Source: Gordonia sp. SID5947 (lineage in GTDB: Bacteria; Actinomycetota; Actinomycetes; Mycobacteriales; Mycobacteriaceae). From it: a stretch of DNA of 64,000 nt. The position numbers and the translations under genes were made by a program. The notes beneath the pieces were generated by a model that had not been told where the DNA came from, did no database searches, and saw only the letters and a program-made list of their open reading frames with translations. The stretch covers positions 2,914,001 through 2,978,000 of the forward strand of contig NZ_WWHU01000001.1 of assembly GCF_009862785.1 (NCBI RefSeq), read 5' to 3'. This document shows, one piece after another, positions 9,920 to 18,825 of this stretch. Numbering within the stretch: the stretch's first letter is position 1; each line of letters starts with the position of its first letter.

Positions 9920-9925
9920 TAGAGT
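9920..9925 (+). promoter_or_regulatory. -10 box of the leaderless encapsulin-operon promoter
   Basis: TAGAGT followed by 6 bases (GAACGG) and GTG 9932, with no Shine-Dalgarno. This places transcription start at the DyP start codon, so the operon begins with a leaderless gene. Confidence 0.65.
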
Positions 9926-9931
9926 GAACGG

Positions 9932-10969
9932 GTGCCGGTCCCGCAGACGATCCTGACGCGCAAGACGAAGGCGGCCCTGTTCCTCGTCCTCACCGTCGAC
10001 GACGGCGGCGAGGACACGGTACGCGACGTCTTGTCGGATCTCCCCACGCTCGCCCGTGCGGTCTCCTCACGTGCCCCCGAGGCCGCACTCTCGGCGATCG
10101 CCTCCATCGGATCGCAGGCCTGGGACCGTCTGTTCGACGGGCCCCGCCCCCGGTCGCTGCGCCCCTTCGTCGCCTACCAGGGCGAAGTGCACACTGCACC
10201 GGCCACCCCGGCGGATCTGCTGCTGCACATCAAGGCCGATCAGCTGGATCTGTGTTTCGAGGTCGGCCGCCTGGCGATGAACGCGCTCGGCGGCGCCGTC
10301 ACCGTCGTCGACGAGGTCCACGGCTTCCGCTACTTCGATCTGCGTGACCTCATCGGTTTCGTCGACGGGACGGAGAATCCTGTCGGGCAGGCGGCGATCG
10401 ACGCCATCACCGTCGGTGACGAGGACCCCGAGTTCGCGGGCGGGAGTTACGTCGCGATCCAGCGCTACGTGACAGATCTGGAGGCCTGGAACGCGCTGAC
10501 CGTCGAGGAGCAGGAAGCAGCGATCGGGCGCACCAAGACCGACAACGTCGAGATGTCCGACGACGTGAAGCCGTCCAACTCCCACGTCGCGCTCAACGTG
10601 GTCGAGAACGACGACGGCGAAGAGATCGACGTGGTCCGCGACAACATGCCGTACGGGGACGTCTCCGCCGATGGTGAACTCGGCACCTTCTACATCGCCT
10701 ACTCGGCCGGCCCGGACGTCACCGAAGAGATGCTGCGCAAGATGTTCATCGGCGATCCGCCCGGGAACTACGATCGGCTCCTCGACTTCACCACCGCGGT
10801 GACCGGCGCGCAGTTCTTCACGCCCACCATCGATTTCCTCGAGGATCCGCCCCCGGCCCCGACGGAGTCCTCCTCCTCGGAAGAGCCCGGCTCCTCCGAC
10901 GAGGAGCCAACCGAACCCGCGGACACCCGACCCGCCGACCACTCACTCGGCATCGGGTCCCTGCGTTGA
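9932..10969 (+). CDS. DyP-type heme peroxidase, encapsulin cargo
   Basis: 345 residues. DyP peroxidases use heme and H2O2 to oxidise bulky substrates. The family motif GFVDGTENP gives the distal Asp145; the expected proximal His is near residue 218 (NSHVAL) and the distal Arg near 236 (VVRDN). After the catalytic domain comes an acidic, Ser/Glu/Pro-rich linker of about 30 residues ending in DHSLGIGSLR. This matches the SLxIGSL(K/R) cargo-loading peptide that docks into encapsulin shells. The encapsulin gene begins 43 bases downstream on the same strand, so the enzyme is very likely packaged in a nanocompartment. Confidence 0.95.
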   Translation: MPVPQTILTRKTKAALFLVLTVDDGGEDTVRDVLSDLPTLARAVSSRAPEAALSAIASIGSQAWDRLFDGPRPRSLRPFVAYQGEVHTAPATPADLLLHIKADQLDLCFEVGRLAMNALGGAVTVVDEVHGFRYFDLRDLIGFVDGTENPVGQAAIDAITVGDEDPEFAGGSYVAIQRYVTDLEAWNALTVEEQEAAIGRTKTDNVEMSDDVKPSNSHVALNVVENDDGEEIDVVRDNMPYGDVSADGELGTFYIAYSAGPDVTEEMLRKMFIGDPPGNYDRLLDFTTAVTGAQFFTPTIDFLEDPPPAPTESSSSEEPGSSDEEPTEPADTRPADHSLGIGSLR

Positions 10970-11012
10970 CCACCACCACCAACCCGCACCGGCCGACCCA
11001 CAGGAGGCAGCC

Positions 11013-11822
11013 ATGAACAACCTGCATCGCGAACTCGCACCGATCTCGGACGCCGCGTGGGCGGAGATCGAGGAGGAGGCCACGCGTTCGTTCAAGCGCA
11101 ACAGTGCCGCTCGCCGGCTCGTGGACGTGAAGGGCCCGCTCGGCAACGATGTCGCGTCCGTCTCGCTCGGCCACCGGACAAAGATCGACGCCCCCGCCGA
11201 CGGCATCCTCGCCTTCTCTCGGCAGGCACAGTCGCTGGTGGAACTGAAGGTGCCGTTCACCGTGACCCGGGAGGCGATCGACGACGTCGATCGCGGCTCG
11301 AAGGACTCCGACTGGGATCCGGTCCGCGATGCCGCCGCCGAACTCGCCCGCGCCGAGGACCGGGCGGTCTTCGAGGGATACCCGGCGGCAGGCATCAGCG
11401 GAATCCGCGCCGCCGCGTCGGTCACGCCGATCGTGCTGCCCGACGACGTGCGCGACTATCCGGAGGCGCTCGCCCAGGCCACCAGTGCCCTGCGGCTCGC
11501 GTCGGTCGAGGGGCCGTACTCGCTGGCGCTGTCGGCCGAGGTCTACACACTGGTCAACGAGACGTCCAACCACGGCGTCCCGATCCGCGACCACCTCCAG
11601 CGTCTCCTCGTTGCCGGTGGCGACATCGTCTGGGCGCCCGCCATCTCCGGCGCCTTCCTGCTCAGCACCCGCGGGGGCGACTTCGAATTGAACATCGGCC
11701 AGGACGTCTCCATCGGATACGACTCACATGACGGGGACACCGTGACCCTCTACTTCAAGGAGTCGTTCACCTATCTGACCTACACGCCGGAAGCCGCGGT
11801 GCCGTTCACCTTCGCACCTTGA
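11013..11822 (+). CDS. Family 1 encapsulin shell protein (linocin M18-like)
   Basis: 269 residues, the usual length for a T=1 family 1 encapsulin with the HK97 phage-capsid fold, which forms a protein shell of about 60 subunits. Recognisable stretches are the N-terminal LHRELAPISDAAWAEIEEEA, AEDRAVFEGY and the C-terminal FTYLTYTPEAAVPF. The N-terminal helix region is the one that binds cargo peptides. A clear AGGAGG lies 9 bases before ATG 11013. Co-transcription with the DyP gene makes a standard cargo-shell operon. Older literature calls this family bacteriocin; that name should not be used here. Confidence 0.95.
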   Translation: MNNLHRELAPISDAAWAEIEEEATRSFKRNSAARRLVDVKGPLGNDVASVSLGHRTKIDAPADGILAFSRQAQSLVELKVPFTVTREAIDDVDRGSKDSDWDPVRDAAAELARAEDRAVFEGYPAAGISGIRAAASVTPIVLPDDVRDYPEALAQATSALRLASVEGPYSLALSAEVYTLVNETSNHGVPIRDHLQRLLVAGGDIVWAPAISGAFLLSTRGGDFELNIGQDVSIGYDSHDGDTVTLYFKESFTYLTYTPEAAVPFTFAP

Positions 11823-11914
11823 GATGCGCGCGTGGCGGGCTCCCGGCCACGGAGTCGGAAATCCGGTCGCAGGCCGACGGTGGACATTGCTAGCGTCATC
11901 GGAGTGATCTCGTC

Positions 11915-13648
11915 ATGCTGAGTCGGCTCATCCGCACCTACCTGTCGAACTATCCGCGGAACATGGTTGCCGTCGTCGCGCTGCAGGCCGTCGCGACCGC
12001 GGCGATGCTCTATCTGCCGACGCTGAACGCCGACATCATCGACGACGGCGTCGCGCGCGGAGACACCGACTACATCCTGCGCACCGGCGGCTGGATGCTC
12101 GTCATCTCCGTCGCCCAGGTCATCTGCACGATCGCCGCACAGTACTTCGGTGCACGTGCCGCGCTCGGTGTCGGCCGCGACATCCGGCACGACCTCCTGC
12201 ATCGGGTGAACACCTTCTCGGCTCGTGAGATCGGCGGATTCGGTGCGCCCTCCCTGATCACGCGCACCACCAACGACGTGCAACAGGTGCAGCTGCTGGT
12301 GGTGATGAGTACGGCGATCCTGGTGATGGCCCCGATCATGTGCGTCGGCGGCATCGTCATGGGTGTCCACGTGGCACCCGGACTGTCCTGGCTGCTGGCC
12401 ATCGCGGTCCCGATCCTGGGCATCACCATGGCGTTGATCATCGGTCGGATGATCCCCGGATTCCGGGCGATGCAGGAGCGTATCGACGCCGTCAACCGAG
12501 TGCTGCGCGAGCAGATCACCGGGATCAGGGTGGTCCGCGCATTCGTGCGCGAACGCCACGAGATCCAGCGTTTCGCGGTCGCCAACGACCGCCTCGCCGA
12601 TGCGACCTTGCGCGTCGGCCGGTTGATGGCCCTGATGTTCCCGCTGGTCATGCTCATCACCAACGTGACGATCGTCGCGGTGATCTGGTTCGGTGGCCAC
12701 GCGGTGTCCGACGGCAGCGTGGAGATCGGCGCACTGACGGCGATGATGAGTTACGCCATGCAGATCATGATGTCGGTGATGATGGCGTCGTTCCTGGCGA
12801 TGATGGCGCCGCGCGCCGCCGTCTGTGCCGAACGAATCTGCGAGGTCCTCGACACCGACACCTCGGTGCGACCGCCTGCCGAGGCCGTCGGATTCGCCGG
12901 CGACCCCGCCACCGTGGAGTTCCGCGGAGCCGAGTTCCGCTACCCGGGCGCCGACGATCCGGTGTTGCGCGACATCAGCTTCCGCGTGGAACCGGGCACG
13001 ACGACCGCCATCGTCGGCTCGACCGGTTCCGGCAAGACCACGGTCCTCGGGCTCATCCCGCGTCTCATCGACGCCACCGACGGCGAGGTACTCGTCGGCG
13101 GCACCGATGTCCGCCGGCTCGACCCGGACGAACTGCGTGCGGTGGTCGGCCTCGTCCCCCAGCGGCCCTACCTCTTTTCCGGGACCATCGCGTCCAACCT
13201 CCGCCACGGCCGAGCCGACGCGACCGACGACGAGATCTGGGCGGCATTGCGGATCGCGCAGGCCGACGATTTCGTGTCCCGGATGCCCGACGGCCTCGAG
13301 ACCATCGTCGCCCAGGGCGGCACCACGGTGTCCGGTGGCCAGCGTCAACGGCTCGCGATCGCCCGGGCGCTGATCCGCAAACCGGCCGTCTATCTGTTCG
13401 ACGACTCGTTCTCGGCCCTCGACCTGACCACCGACGCCCGGCTGCGGGCCGCGCTCCGGCCGGCGACGCGCGAGTCCGCGGTCATCGTGGTCGCCCAGCG
13501 GGTCTCGACCATCGTCGACGCCGATCAGATCGTCGTGCTCAACCGCGGCCGCGTGGTCGGCCTGGGACGTCACGACGAACTGGTCGAGAGTTGCGAGACG
13601 TACGCCGAGATCGTCGAATCCCAGCTCGCCATCCAGGAGGCGTCATGA
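11915..13648 (+). CDS. ABC exporter half-transporter with degenerate ATP site (subunit 1)
   Basis: 577 residues: six transmembrane helices (about 1-320) followed by an ATPase domain. Walker A GSTGSGKTT is near residue 368 and a canonical signature VSGGQRQR near 472. The Walker B is LFDDSFSALD, with Asp where the catalytic Glu normally stands, and the switch His is Gln (VVAQRVSTI). This is the pattern of the degenerate-site half of heterodimeric exporters such as TM287 or BmrC. The stop overlaps the partner's start by 4 bases. A TAGCGT box at 11891-11896 suggests its own promoter downstream of encapsulin. The cargo is unknown. Confidence 0.92.
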   Translation: MLSRLIRTYLSNYPRNMVAVVALQAVATAAMLYLPTLNADIIDDGVARGDTDYILRTGGWMLVISVAQVICTIAAQYFGARAALGVGRDIRHDLLHRVNTFSAREIGGFGAPSLITRTTNDVQQVQLLVVMSTAILVMAPIMCVGGIVMGVHVAPGLSWLLAIAVPILGITMALIIGRMIPGFRAMQERIDAVNRVLREQITGIRVVRAFVRERHEIQRFAVANDRLADATLRVGRLMALMFPLVMLITNVTIVAVIWFGGHAVSDGSVEIGALTAMMSYAMQIMMSVMMASFLAMMAPRAAVCAERICEVLDTDTSVRPPAEAVGFAGDPATVEFRGAEFRYPGADDPVLRDISFRVEPGTTTAIVGSTGSGKTTVLGLIPRLIDATDGEVLVGGTDVRRLDPDELRAVVGLVPQRPYLFSGTIASNLRHGRADATDDEIWAALRIAQADDFVSRMPDGLETIVAQGGTTVSGGQRQRLAIARALIRKPAVYLFDDSFSALDLTTDARLRAALRPATRESAVIVVAQRVSTIVDADQIVVLNRGRVVGLGRHDELVESCETYAEIVESQLAIQEAS

Positions 13649-15591
13649 CACGCCCCGGCGGAGGCGGCCCCCCGATGATGGGCGCACCGGCCGAGAAGGC
13701 CCGGACCTTCGGGCCGTCGGTGAAACGGCTGCTCCGGCTGTTGCTCGGATACCGCATCTTCACTCTCACCGTGGTGGGGTCCATCGTCGTCTCGGTGATC
13801 CTGTCCGCGGTCGGCCCCCGCGTACTCGGTCATGCCACCGACCTGGTGTTCAACGGCATCATCGGCGCCACCCTGCCCGCCGGGCTCACCAAGGCGCAGG
13901 CCGTCGCAGACCTGCGCGAGCGCGGTCAGGGCACCTTCGCGGACATGGTGAACTCGATGGACGTCACCCCCGGCGTGGGCGTCGACTTCTCCGCGGTCGG
14001 CCGGGTCCTGATGATCGTGCTGTTGTTGTACATCGGGTCGTCGGTGCTGGCGTGGCTGTCGGCATATCTGCTCAACATCGTCGTCGTCGGAACCATTCGG
14101 CGTCTGCGCGCCGACGTGGAGGAAAAGGTCCACCGGCTGCCCCTGAGCTATTACGACGCGTCTGCACGCGGCGACCTGCTCAGCCGCGTGACCAACGACC
14201 TCGACAATCTCTCGCAGAGTCTGCAGCAGACCATCGCGCAGTTCCTCAACTCGGTCCTGATGGTGGTCGCGTTGCTGGTCGTGATGATCTGGATCTCGCC
14301 ACTGCTCGCACTCATCGCCGTGATCACCGTGCCGCTCGCGGTGGTTGCGACCGCCCAGATCGCGAAACGGTCCAAGCCGCATTTCATCTCGCAGTGGGCC
14401 TCCACCGGCGCCCTCAACGCCCAGGTCGAAGAAGCCTTCACCGGGCATGAGCTGGTCAAGGCGTTCGGCAGGCAGCACGAGATCGAGGCGACCTTCGACG
14501 ACCGCAACGAGCAACTCTACGAATCGAGCTGGCGGGCCCAGTTCATCTCCGGGATCATCATGCCGACGATCATGTTCCTGGGAAACCTGAACTATGTCGC
14601 GATCGCCGTCGTCGGCGGTCTGCGGGTGGCATCGGGTGCGCTGAGTCTCGGCGAGGTACAGGCATTCATCCAGTACTCACGGCAGTTCACCCAACCGCTC
14701 ACGCAGATCGGGTCGATGTTCAACCTGATGCAGAGCGGTGTCGCGTCGGCCGAACGCATCTTCGACGTCCTCGACGCGGAGGAGGAGTCGCCCGATCCCG
14801 TCGACCCGGAGTCGCCGTCGTACGGCCACGGCCTCATCGCCTTCGAGGACGTGTCGTTCCGCTACACCGAGGACAAGCCGCTCATCGAGAATCTCTCGCT
14901 GGTGGCCCAGCCCGGCCACATGGTCGCGATCGTCGGACCGACGGGTGCCGGCAAGACCACCCTGGTGAACCTGATCATGCGGTTCTACGACGTCGACTCC
15001 GGGACCATCCGGGTCGACGGGGTGGACTCGCGGCGGATGACGCGCGACGACCTGCGGGAGCGGACCGGGATGGTCCTGCAGGACTCGTGGCTGTTCGGCG
15101 GCACCATCTACGACAACATCGCCTACGGGGATCCGACGGCATCACGGGCCGAGGTGATCGAGGCTGCCGAACTCAGCCACGTCGATCACTTCGTGCGCAC
15201 ACTCCCCGACGGGTACGACACCGTCCTCGACGAGGAGGGCGGCGGGGTGAGCGCCGGTGAGCGGCAGCTCATCACCATCGCGCGGGCGTTCCTGGCCAAG
15301 CCGACGATCCTGATCCTCGACGAGGCCACGAGCTCCGTGGACACCCGCACCGAACTGCTCATCCAGAAAGCCATGGCCAATCTCCGCACCGACCGCACCA
15401 GTTTCGTCATCGCGCATCGTCTCTCGACGGTCCGCGACGCCGACGTCATCGTGGTGATGGAAGACGGGCGGATCGTCGAGCAGGGCGATCACGAGCAGTT
15501 GCTCGAAGCCCAGGGAGCCTACTGCCGGCTCTACAACTCCCAGTTCGCCGGACCGGCTGAGGTCGAGGAAGCGGAGTCGGTCACCCCGTGA
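13645..15591 (+). CDS. ABC exporter half-transporter with catalytic Walker B (subunit 2)
   Basis: About 648 residues. Six transmembrane helices with a long extracytoplasmic insertion after TM1 (near residues 65-120), then an ATPase domain with Walker A GPTGAGKTT near 431, consensus Walker B LILDEATSSVD and switch His (VIAHRLSTV). Its signature motif is VSAGERQ rather than SGGQ. Paired with subunit 1, the competent ATP site uses this subunit's Walker motifs with subunit 1's SGGQ, and the other site is doubly degenerate. ATG 13645 overlaps the upstream stop, with AGGAGG just before. A multidrug or lipid export role is typical of the family but not shown. Confidence 0.92.
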   Translation: MTRPGGGGPPMMGAPAEKARTFGPSVKRLLRLLLGYRIFTLTVVGSIVVSVILSAVGPRVLGHATDLVFNGIIGATLPAGLTKAQAVADLRERGQGTFADMVNSMDVTPGVGVDFSAVGRVLMIVLLLYIGSSVLAWLSAYLLNIVVVGTIRRLRADVEEKVHRLPLSYYDASARGDLLSRVTNDLDNLSQSLQQTIAQFLNSVLMVVALLVVMIWISPLLALIAVITVPLAVVATAQIAKRSKPHFISQWASTGALNAQVEEAFTGHELVKAFGRQHEIEATFDDRNEQLYESSWRAQFISGIIMPTIMFLGNLNYVAIAVVGGLRVASGALSLGEVQAFIQYSRQFTQPLTQIGSMFNLMQSGVASAERIFDVLDAEEESPDPVDPESPSYGHGLIAFEDVSFRYTEDKPLIENLSLVAQPGHMVAIVGPTGAGKTTLVNLIMRFYDVDSGTIRVDGVDSRRMTRDDLRERTGMVLQDSWLFGGTIYDNIAYGDPTASRAEVIEAAELSHVDHFVRTLPDGYDTVLDEEGGGVSAGERQLITIARAFLAKPTILILDEATSSVDTRTELLIQKAMANLRTDRTSFVIAHRLSTVRDADVIVVMEDGRIVEQGDHEQLLEAQGAYCRLYNSQFAGPAEVEEAESVTP

Positions 15592-15609
15592 GCCCGTGTC
15601 CGGCCGAGC

Positions 15610-16290
15610 TCAGCGCTCGCGGCCGGGCTCCAAGGCCGCCGAGATGCGGCGTTCGATCTTCTCGCTCGCGGCGGGCGGAACCGCGATGAGACCGTCGAGT
15701 TCGGCACGCGCCTTCCGATAGGCGGCCTGACGTTCGGCCGGTGTCGCAGCGCTGTCCGCGGCGACTGCCACCAATCGCCGCGCGCGTTCGAGACGTTCCC
15801 GCTCGACCGGCGAGAAGTCGGCCTGCTTCCGACGACGGGCCTCTCGCTCGGCGGCGTCGAACGCGGTCGCATATTCGCTGACCGCGTCGCGGTACTCGGC
15901 GAACACGGCGGGTTCGAGGAGTTCGTCGGGATGGTTGGGCCGCAGATCGTCGGCGCGGACCTTCGCCCGGTGGAAGGCCAGGGTCAGGGGCTCACGCAGG
16001 TCGGTCATCATCGGGTATTCGATGAGGGTGGCCAGATCGAGTTCGTAGCCGAACCACCGTGCGTCGACGTCGTCGTGGCGCGCGAGCACCTTGGTGATGG
16101 CGGTCTTGCTGGTCTGGGTGATCCGCAGCTGCTCGGTCTGTGCCGAAGCCTTGATGCGGGCGAGTTCGATCTTGTCCTTGCGACGCTTCTCGTTGTAGGC
16201 CGCCACGCGCGCCGTCCAGCCACCCGCCACACCCATGACCGGGAAGACCAGCCACCAGTGCTCGCCCAGAAACGCGAAGACCTCGCCCAC
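15610..16290 (-). CDS. Unrecognised membrane-anchored coiled-coil protein
   Basis: 226 residues, no family recognised. There is one N-terminal transmembrane segment (about residues 9-28, HWWLVFPVMGVAGGWTARVAAY), then a highly charged helical region (EKRRKDKIELARIKASAQTE) and a mainly helical remainder. A bacterial lab name such as hypothetical membrane protein is all that is justified. GTG 16290 is preceded by TACAGT and exactly 6 bases, so it is probably leaderless. It is convergent with the ABC exporter (18-base gap) and divergent from the YdeI-like gene. Confidence 0.75.
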   Translation of the reverse strand: MGEVFAFLGEHWWLVFPVMGVAGGWTARVAAYNEKRRKDKIELARIKASAQTEQLRITQTSKTAITKVLARHDDVDARWFGYELDLATLIEYPMMTDLREPLTLAFHRAKVRADDLRPNHPDELLEPAVFAEYRDAVSEYATAFDAAEREARRRKQADFSPVERERLERARRLVAVAADSAATPAERQAAYRKARAELDGLIAVPPAASEKIERRISAALEPGRER

Positions 16291-16296
16291 TCCTCA

Positions 16297-16319
16297 ACTG
16301 TACCGGGGTCCCCTAGGCT
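16297..16319. promoter_or_regulatory. Back-to-back leaderless promoters
   Basis: Minus strand: TACAGT (complement of 16297-16302), 6 bases before GTG 16290. Plus strand: TAGGCT (16314-16319), 6 bases before ATG 16326. Only 11 bases separate the two -10 boxes, and they contain GGGGTCCCC (16305-16313), a palindrome. Each promoter's -35 region would fall inside the other's start-codon region. Confidence 0.65.
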
Positions 16320-16325
16320 TCTCCC

Positions 16326-16895
16326 ATGGCTGATCCCGACGCCGAGCAGCTCCACCCCGGGTCCCTCGACGAGTGGCACAACTGGTTGCGCGAGAACCAC
16401 GACAAATCCGGCGGTGTCTGGTTTGTGTTCTGGCGCAAGGAGTCCGGAAACCAGCCACTCGACTACGACGAGGTGGTACGTGAGGCGCTCTGTTGGGGGT
16501 GGGTGGACGGCCACACCCGGACCATCGACGACGCGCGGCGCGGTATGTGGTTCACCCGCCGGGGCCGCAACAGCGCGTGGGCGGCGTCCAACAAGGCTCG
16601 TGTCGCGGACCTGGTCGCCGAGAAGCGGATGCGGCCGGCCGGTCAGTCGGTGATCGACGACGCCAAGGCGCGCGGACTGTGGACCCTGCTCGACGATGCC
16701 GAGGCACTCGTCGAGTCCCCCGAACTCGCCGCCGCCCTCGACGCCGTGCCGCAGGCCCGCACGAACTGGGACGCCTTTCCACCCAGCGCCCGCAAGTTCG
16801 GGCTGAGTCAGATCGCGTTCGCCAAGCAGCCGGCGACCAAGAGCAGACGCATCGCGACCATCGTCGAGAAGGCCTCCCGCAACGAACGCCCGTGA
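16326..16895 (+). CDS. YdeI/OmpD-associated family protein
   Basis: 189 residues. The family signature is in the N-terminal half: WLRENHDKSGGVWFVFWRK, then YDEVVREALCWGWVDG, and RxGRNSAWAASNKARV. The C-terminal half has FGLSQIAFAKQPATKSRRI, typical of the family. These proteins are often annotated as bacteriocin-protection or YdeI family, but their biochemical role is unknown. Leaderless start at ATG 16326. It converges on the SDR gene across an intergenic repeat. Confidence 0.85.
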   Translation: MADPDAEQLHPGSLDEWHNWLRENHDKSGGVWFVFWRKESGNQPLDYDEVVREALCWGWVDGHTRTIDDARRGMWFTRRGRNSAWAASNKARVADLVAEKRMRPAGQSVIDDAKARGLWTLLDDAEALVESPELAAALDAVPQARTNWDAFPPSARKFGLSQIAFAKQPATKSRRIATIVEKASRNERP

Positions 16896-16936
16896 CCGCG
16901 ACTCCCGCCCCCGCCGGACGAGTAGCCGCCCACATC

Positions 16937-16984
16937 CGCCGGTCGAGTAGCCGACGAGCGCAGCGAGGAGGCGTATCGAGACCT
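16937..16984 (+). repeat. Actinobacterial intergenic repeat, copy 1
   Basis: Core GAGTAGCCGACGAGCGCAGC, then GAGGAGGCGTATCGAGACC. The first 18 bases (CCGCCGGTCGAGTAGCCG) are nearly duplicated just upstream at 16911-16928. It lies between convergent genes and reaches the last bases of the minus-strand SDR gene's end at 16983. Related copies are at 33702-33743 and 63402-63480. Dispersed elements of this type are familiar in Gordonia-like genomes. Confidence 0.75.
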
Positions 16985-17774
16985 ACAGATCCGGAATCGG
17001 CAGATCGAGATTCGGCGTCACGATGCCGCCGTCGACCTCGAGGATCTTGCCGGTGACATACGAACCCGCCGGCGACGCGAGATAGAGCGCCGCAGCCGCG
17101 ACATCCTCGGGATCGCCGAGCCGGTGCAGCGGGGTGGCCGACTCGATCTGCGAGCGCATGTTCTCGTCCTCGGCGACGATGTCGAGGGCCGAGGTCAGGA
17201 TTGCTCCCGGGGCGATGCCGTTCACGCGGATCTTCGGGTTGAGGTCCATCGCGGCCAGCCGCGTGTACTGCGCGAGTGCGCCCTTCGCGGTGCCGTACGC
17301 GGCGTACGCCCGGCCGGGTGAGCGGCCCACCATCGAGGTGATGTTGATGACCGACCCACCGTCGGCGTTGGCGAGCAGATGCGGTACCGCCGCGACGACG
17401 AGCGCATGCGCATTCGAGACGTTGAAGTCGAAGGCCTGCGAGAGGTGCTTGGGCTTGGTGTCCATCAACGGGCGCGGAAGTGCCCCGCCGACATTGTTGA
17501 CGACGATGTCGAGGCGTCCGAACTCGTCGATCGCGGTCTGCGCGAGTCCGGCCGCGGCGTCGAGGTCGCTGAGGTCGGCGGCCACCACCTTCGCCCGCCT
17601 GCCGGCCTCACGGATCCGGGCCGCGACCTTGTCGAGTTCGGCTTCGTTGCGGGCGGAGATCACCAGGTCGGCGCCCGCCTCGGCGAACGCCACCGCGATG
17701 GCGGCACCCAGGCCACGTCCCGCGCCGGTCACCACGGCCACTTTGTCATCGATACGGAATCTGTCGAGAATCAC
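16983..17774 (-). CDS. SDR family NAD(P)-dependent oxidoreductase
   Basis: About 263 residues. Rossmann fold start [16 protein letters not shown], the NNVGG structural motif, catalytic Ser in INITSMVG and YAAYGTAKG (Tyr-x3-Lys), and a C-terminal ITP-like [13 protein letters not shown]. This is a classical SDR of the FabG-like group. GTG 17774 gives the usual MILDRFR-type N terminus of the mycobacterial homologues. A GGGAGG directly abuts the start codon, too close to act as a normal ribosome site. The substrate is unknown. Confidence 0.88.
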   Translation of the reverse strand: MILDRFRIDDKVAVVTGAGRGLGAAIAVAFAEAGADLVISARNEAELDKVAARIREAGRRAKVVAADLSDLDAAAGLAQTAIDEFGRLDIVVNNVGGALPRPLMDTKPKHLSQAFDFNVSNAHALVVAAVPHLLANADGGSVINITSMVGRSPGRAYAAYGTAKGALAQYTRLAAMDLNPKIRVNGIAPGAILTSALDIVAEDENMRSQIESATPLHRLGDPEDVAAAALYLASPAGSYVTGKILEVDGGIVTPNLDLPIPDL

Positions 17775-17826
17775 CTCCCGAGGATGCCACCGATTCCAAA
17801 AAACTGGAACACGTTCTAGAAAACTG

Positions 17827-18825
17827 CTATCCCGAACGTCCGGACACCCAATCCATGTCCGGGTAGCGCTCGCCCGCCGGACGCAAGGCCGCCAGCCGAT
17901 CCAGTTGCCCGGCCGACAGCGTGAGTGCGACGGCGCCGGTGTTCTCGTCGAGATACCGGCGTCGCTTGGTGCCGGGAATCGGGACGACGTCGTCGCCCTG
18001 TGCCAGCAACCACGCGAGCGCGACTTGGCCCGCCGTGGCCCCGACCTCACCTGCCACCGCACGTACTTCGTCGACGAGAGCGAGGTTCGCGGTCAGATTG
18101 TCGCCCTGCCACCGGGGCAGTGTTTGCCGGAAGTCGTTCTGCGACAGCTCGGTAGGCGCCGATCCGGTGAGCATGCCCCGGCCGAGCGGGCTGTACGGCA
18201 CGATCGCGGCGCCGACGTCGCGCGCGGCGGGCAACTCGCGATCCTCGATGTCGCGGCTGAAGACCGACCATTCCGACTGCAGCGCTGCGATCGGATGGAC
18301 CGCCGCCGCCCGGCGGAGCGTCTCGGCGTTGGCCTCCGACAACCCCAGGTGCCGGACCTTTCCGGCGGCCACGAGTTCGGCCATCGCGCTCACCGTTTCC
18401 TCGATCGGACGTGACGAATCCACCCGGTGCACGTAGTACAGGTCGATGACGTCGGTGCCCAGGCGGGTCAGCGACGCGTCGACGGCGGCCCGCACGTACT
18501 CGGGCGAGCCGTTCACCTCGCCGGTCGGATAGCCGGTGTCGGGATCGGTGATGATGCCGAACTTGGTGGCCAACACCACCTCGTCGCGACGCTTTGCCAG
18601 CATGCGCGACAACAACTTTTCATTCGCCCCGCCGCGGCCGTACATGTCGGCGGTGTCGAGGAAGTTCACCCCGGTGTCGATCGCGTGGTCCAGGGTCGCG
18701 AGTGCCTCCGCCTCGTCGACCTCTCCGTACGCGAAACTCATTCCCATACAACCCAAACCGATTGCCGAGACGTCGAGGTCACCGATGCGTCGTCGCGGGA
18801 TCGGATTGTTCGATGTGGTGCTCAT
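17827..18825 (-). CDS. Aldo/keto reductase
   Basis: 332 residues, an NADPH-dependent carbonyl reductase of TIM-barrel fold. The family elements are visible: GLGCMGMS, the catalytic Asp-Tyr region [15 protein letters not shown] with Lys in VVLATKFG, and DLYYVHRVD with catalytic His. The C-terminal cofactor-binding [14 protein letters not shown] is present. The start overlaps the stop of the upstream MerR gene by 4 bases (ATGA), so the regulator and enzyme form one operon. The enzyme probably reduces an aldehyde the regulator responds to. Confidence 0.92.
   Translation of the reverse strand: MSTTSNNPIPRRRIGDLDVSAIGLGCMGMSFAYGEVDEAEALATLDHAIDTGVNFLDTADMYGRGGANEKLLSRMLAKRRDEVVLATKFGIITDPDTGYPTGEVNGSPEYVRAAVDASLTRLGTDVIDLYYVHRVDSSRPIEETVSAMAELVAAGKVRHLGLSEANAETLRRAAAVHPIAALQSEWSVFSRDIEDRELPAARDVGAAIVPYSPLGRGMLTGSAPTELSQNDFRQTLPRWQGDNLTANLALVDEVRAVAGEVGATAGQVALAWLLAQGDDVVPIPGTKRRRYLDENTGAVALTLSAGQLDRLAALRPAGERYPDMDWVSGRSG

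Noticed and set aside
11780..13573. Long open frame (about 597 codons) opposite the ABC exporter gene
   Set aside because: It is rich in His, Asp and Gly without domains and mirrors the codon pattern of the real ABC gene; typical high-GC antisense shadow.
12340..13644. N-terminal extension of the second ABC subunit back into the first
   Set aside because: The extra residues are an arginine-rich shadow of subunit 1; ATG 13645 with AGGAGG and the ATGA overlap define the start.
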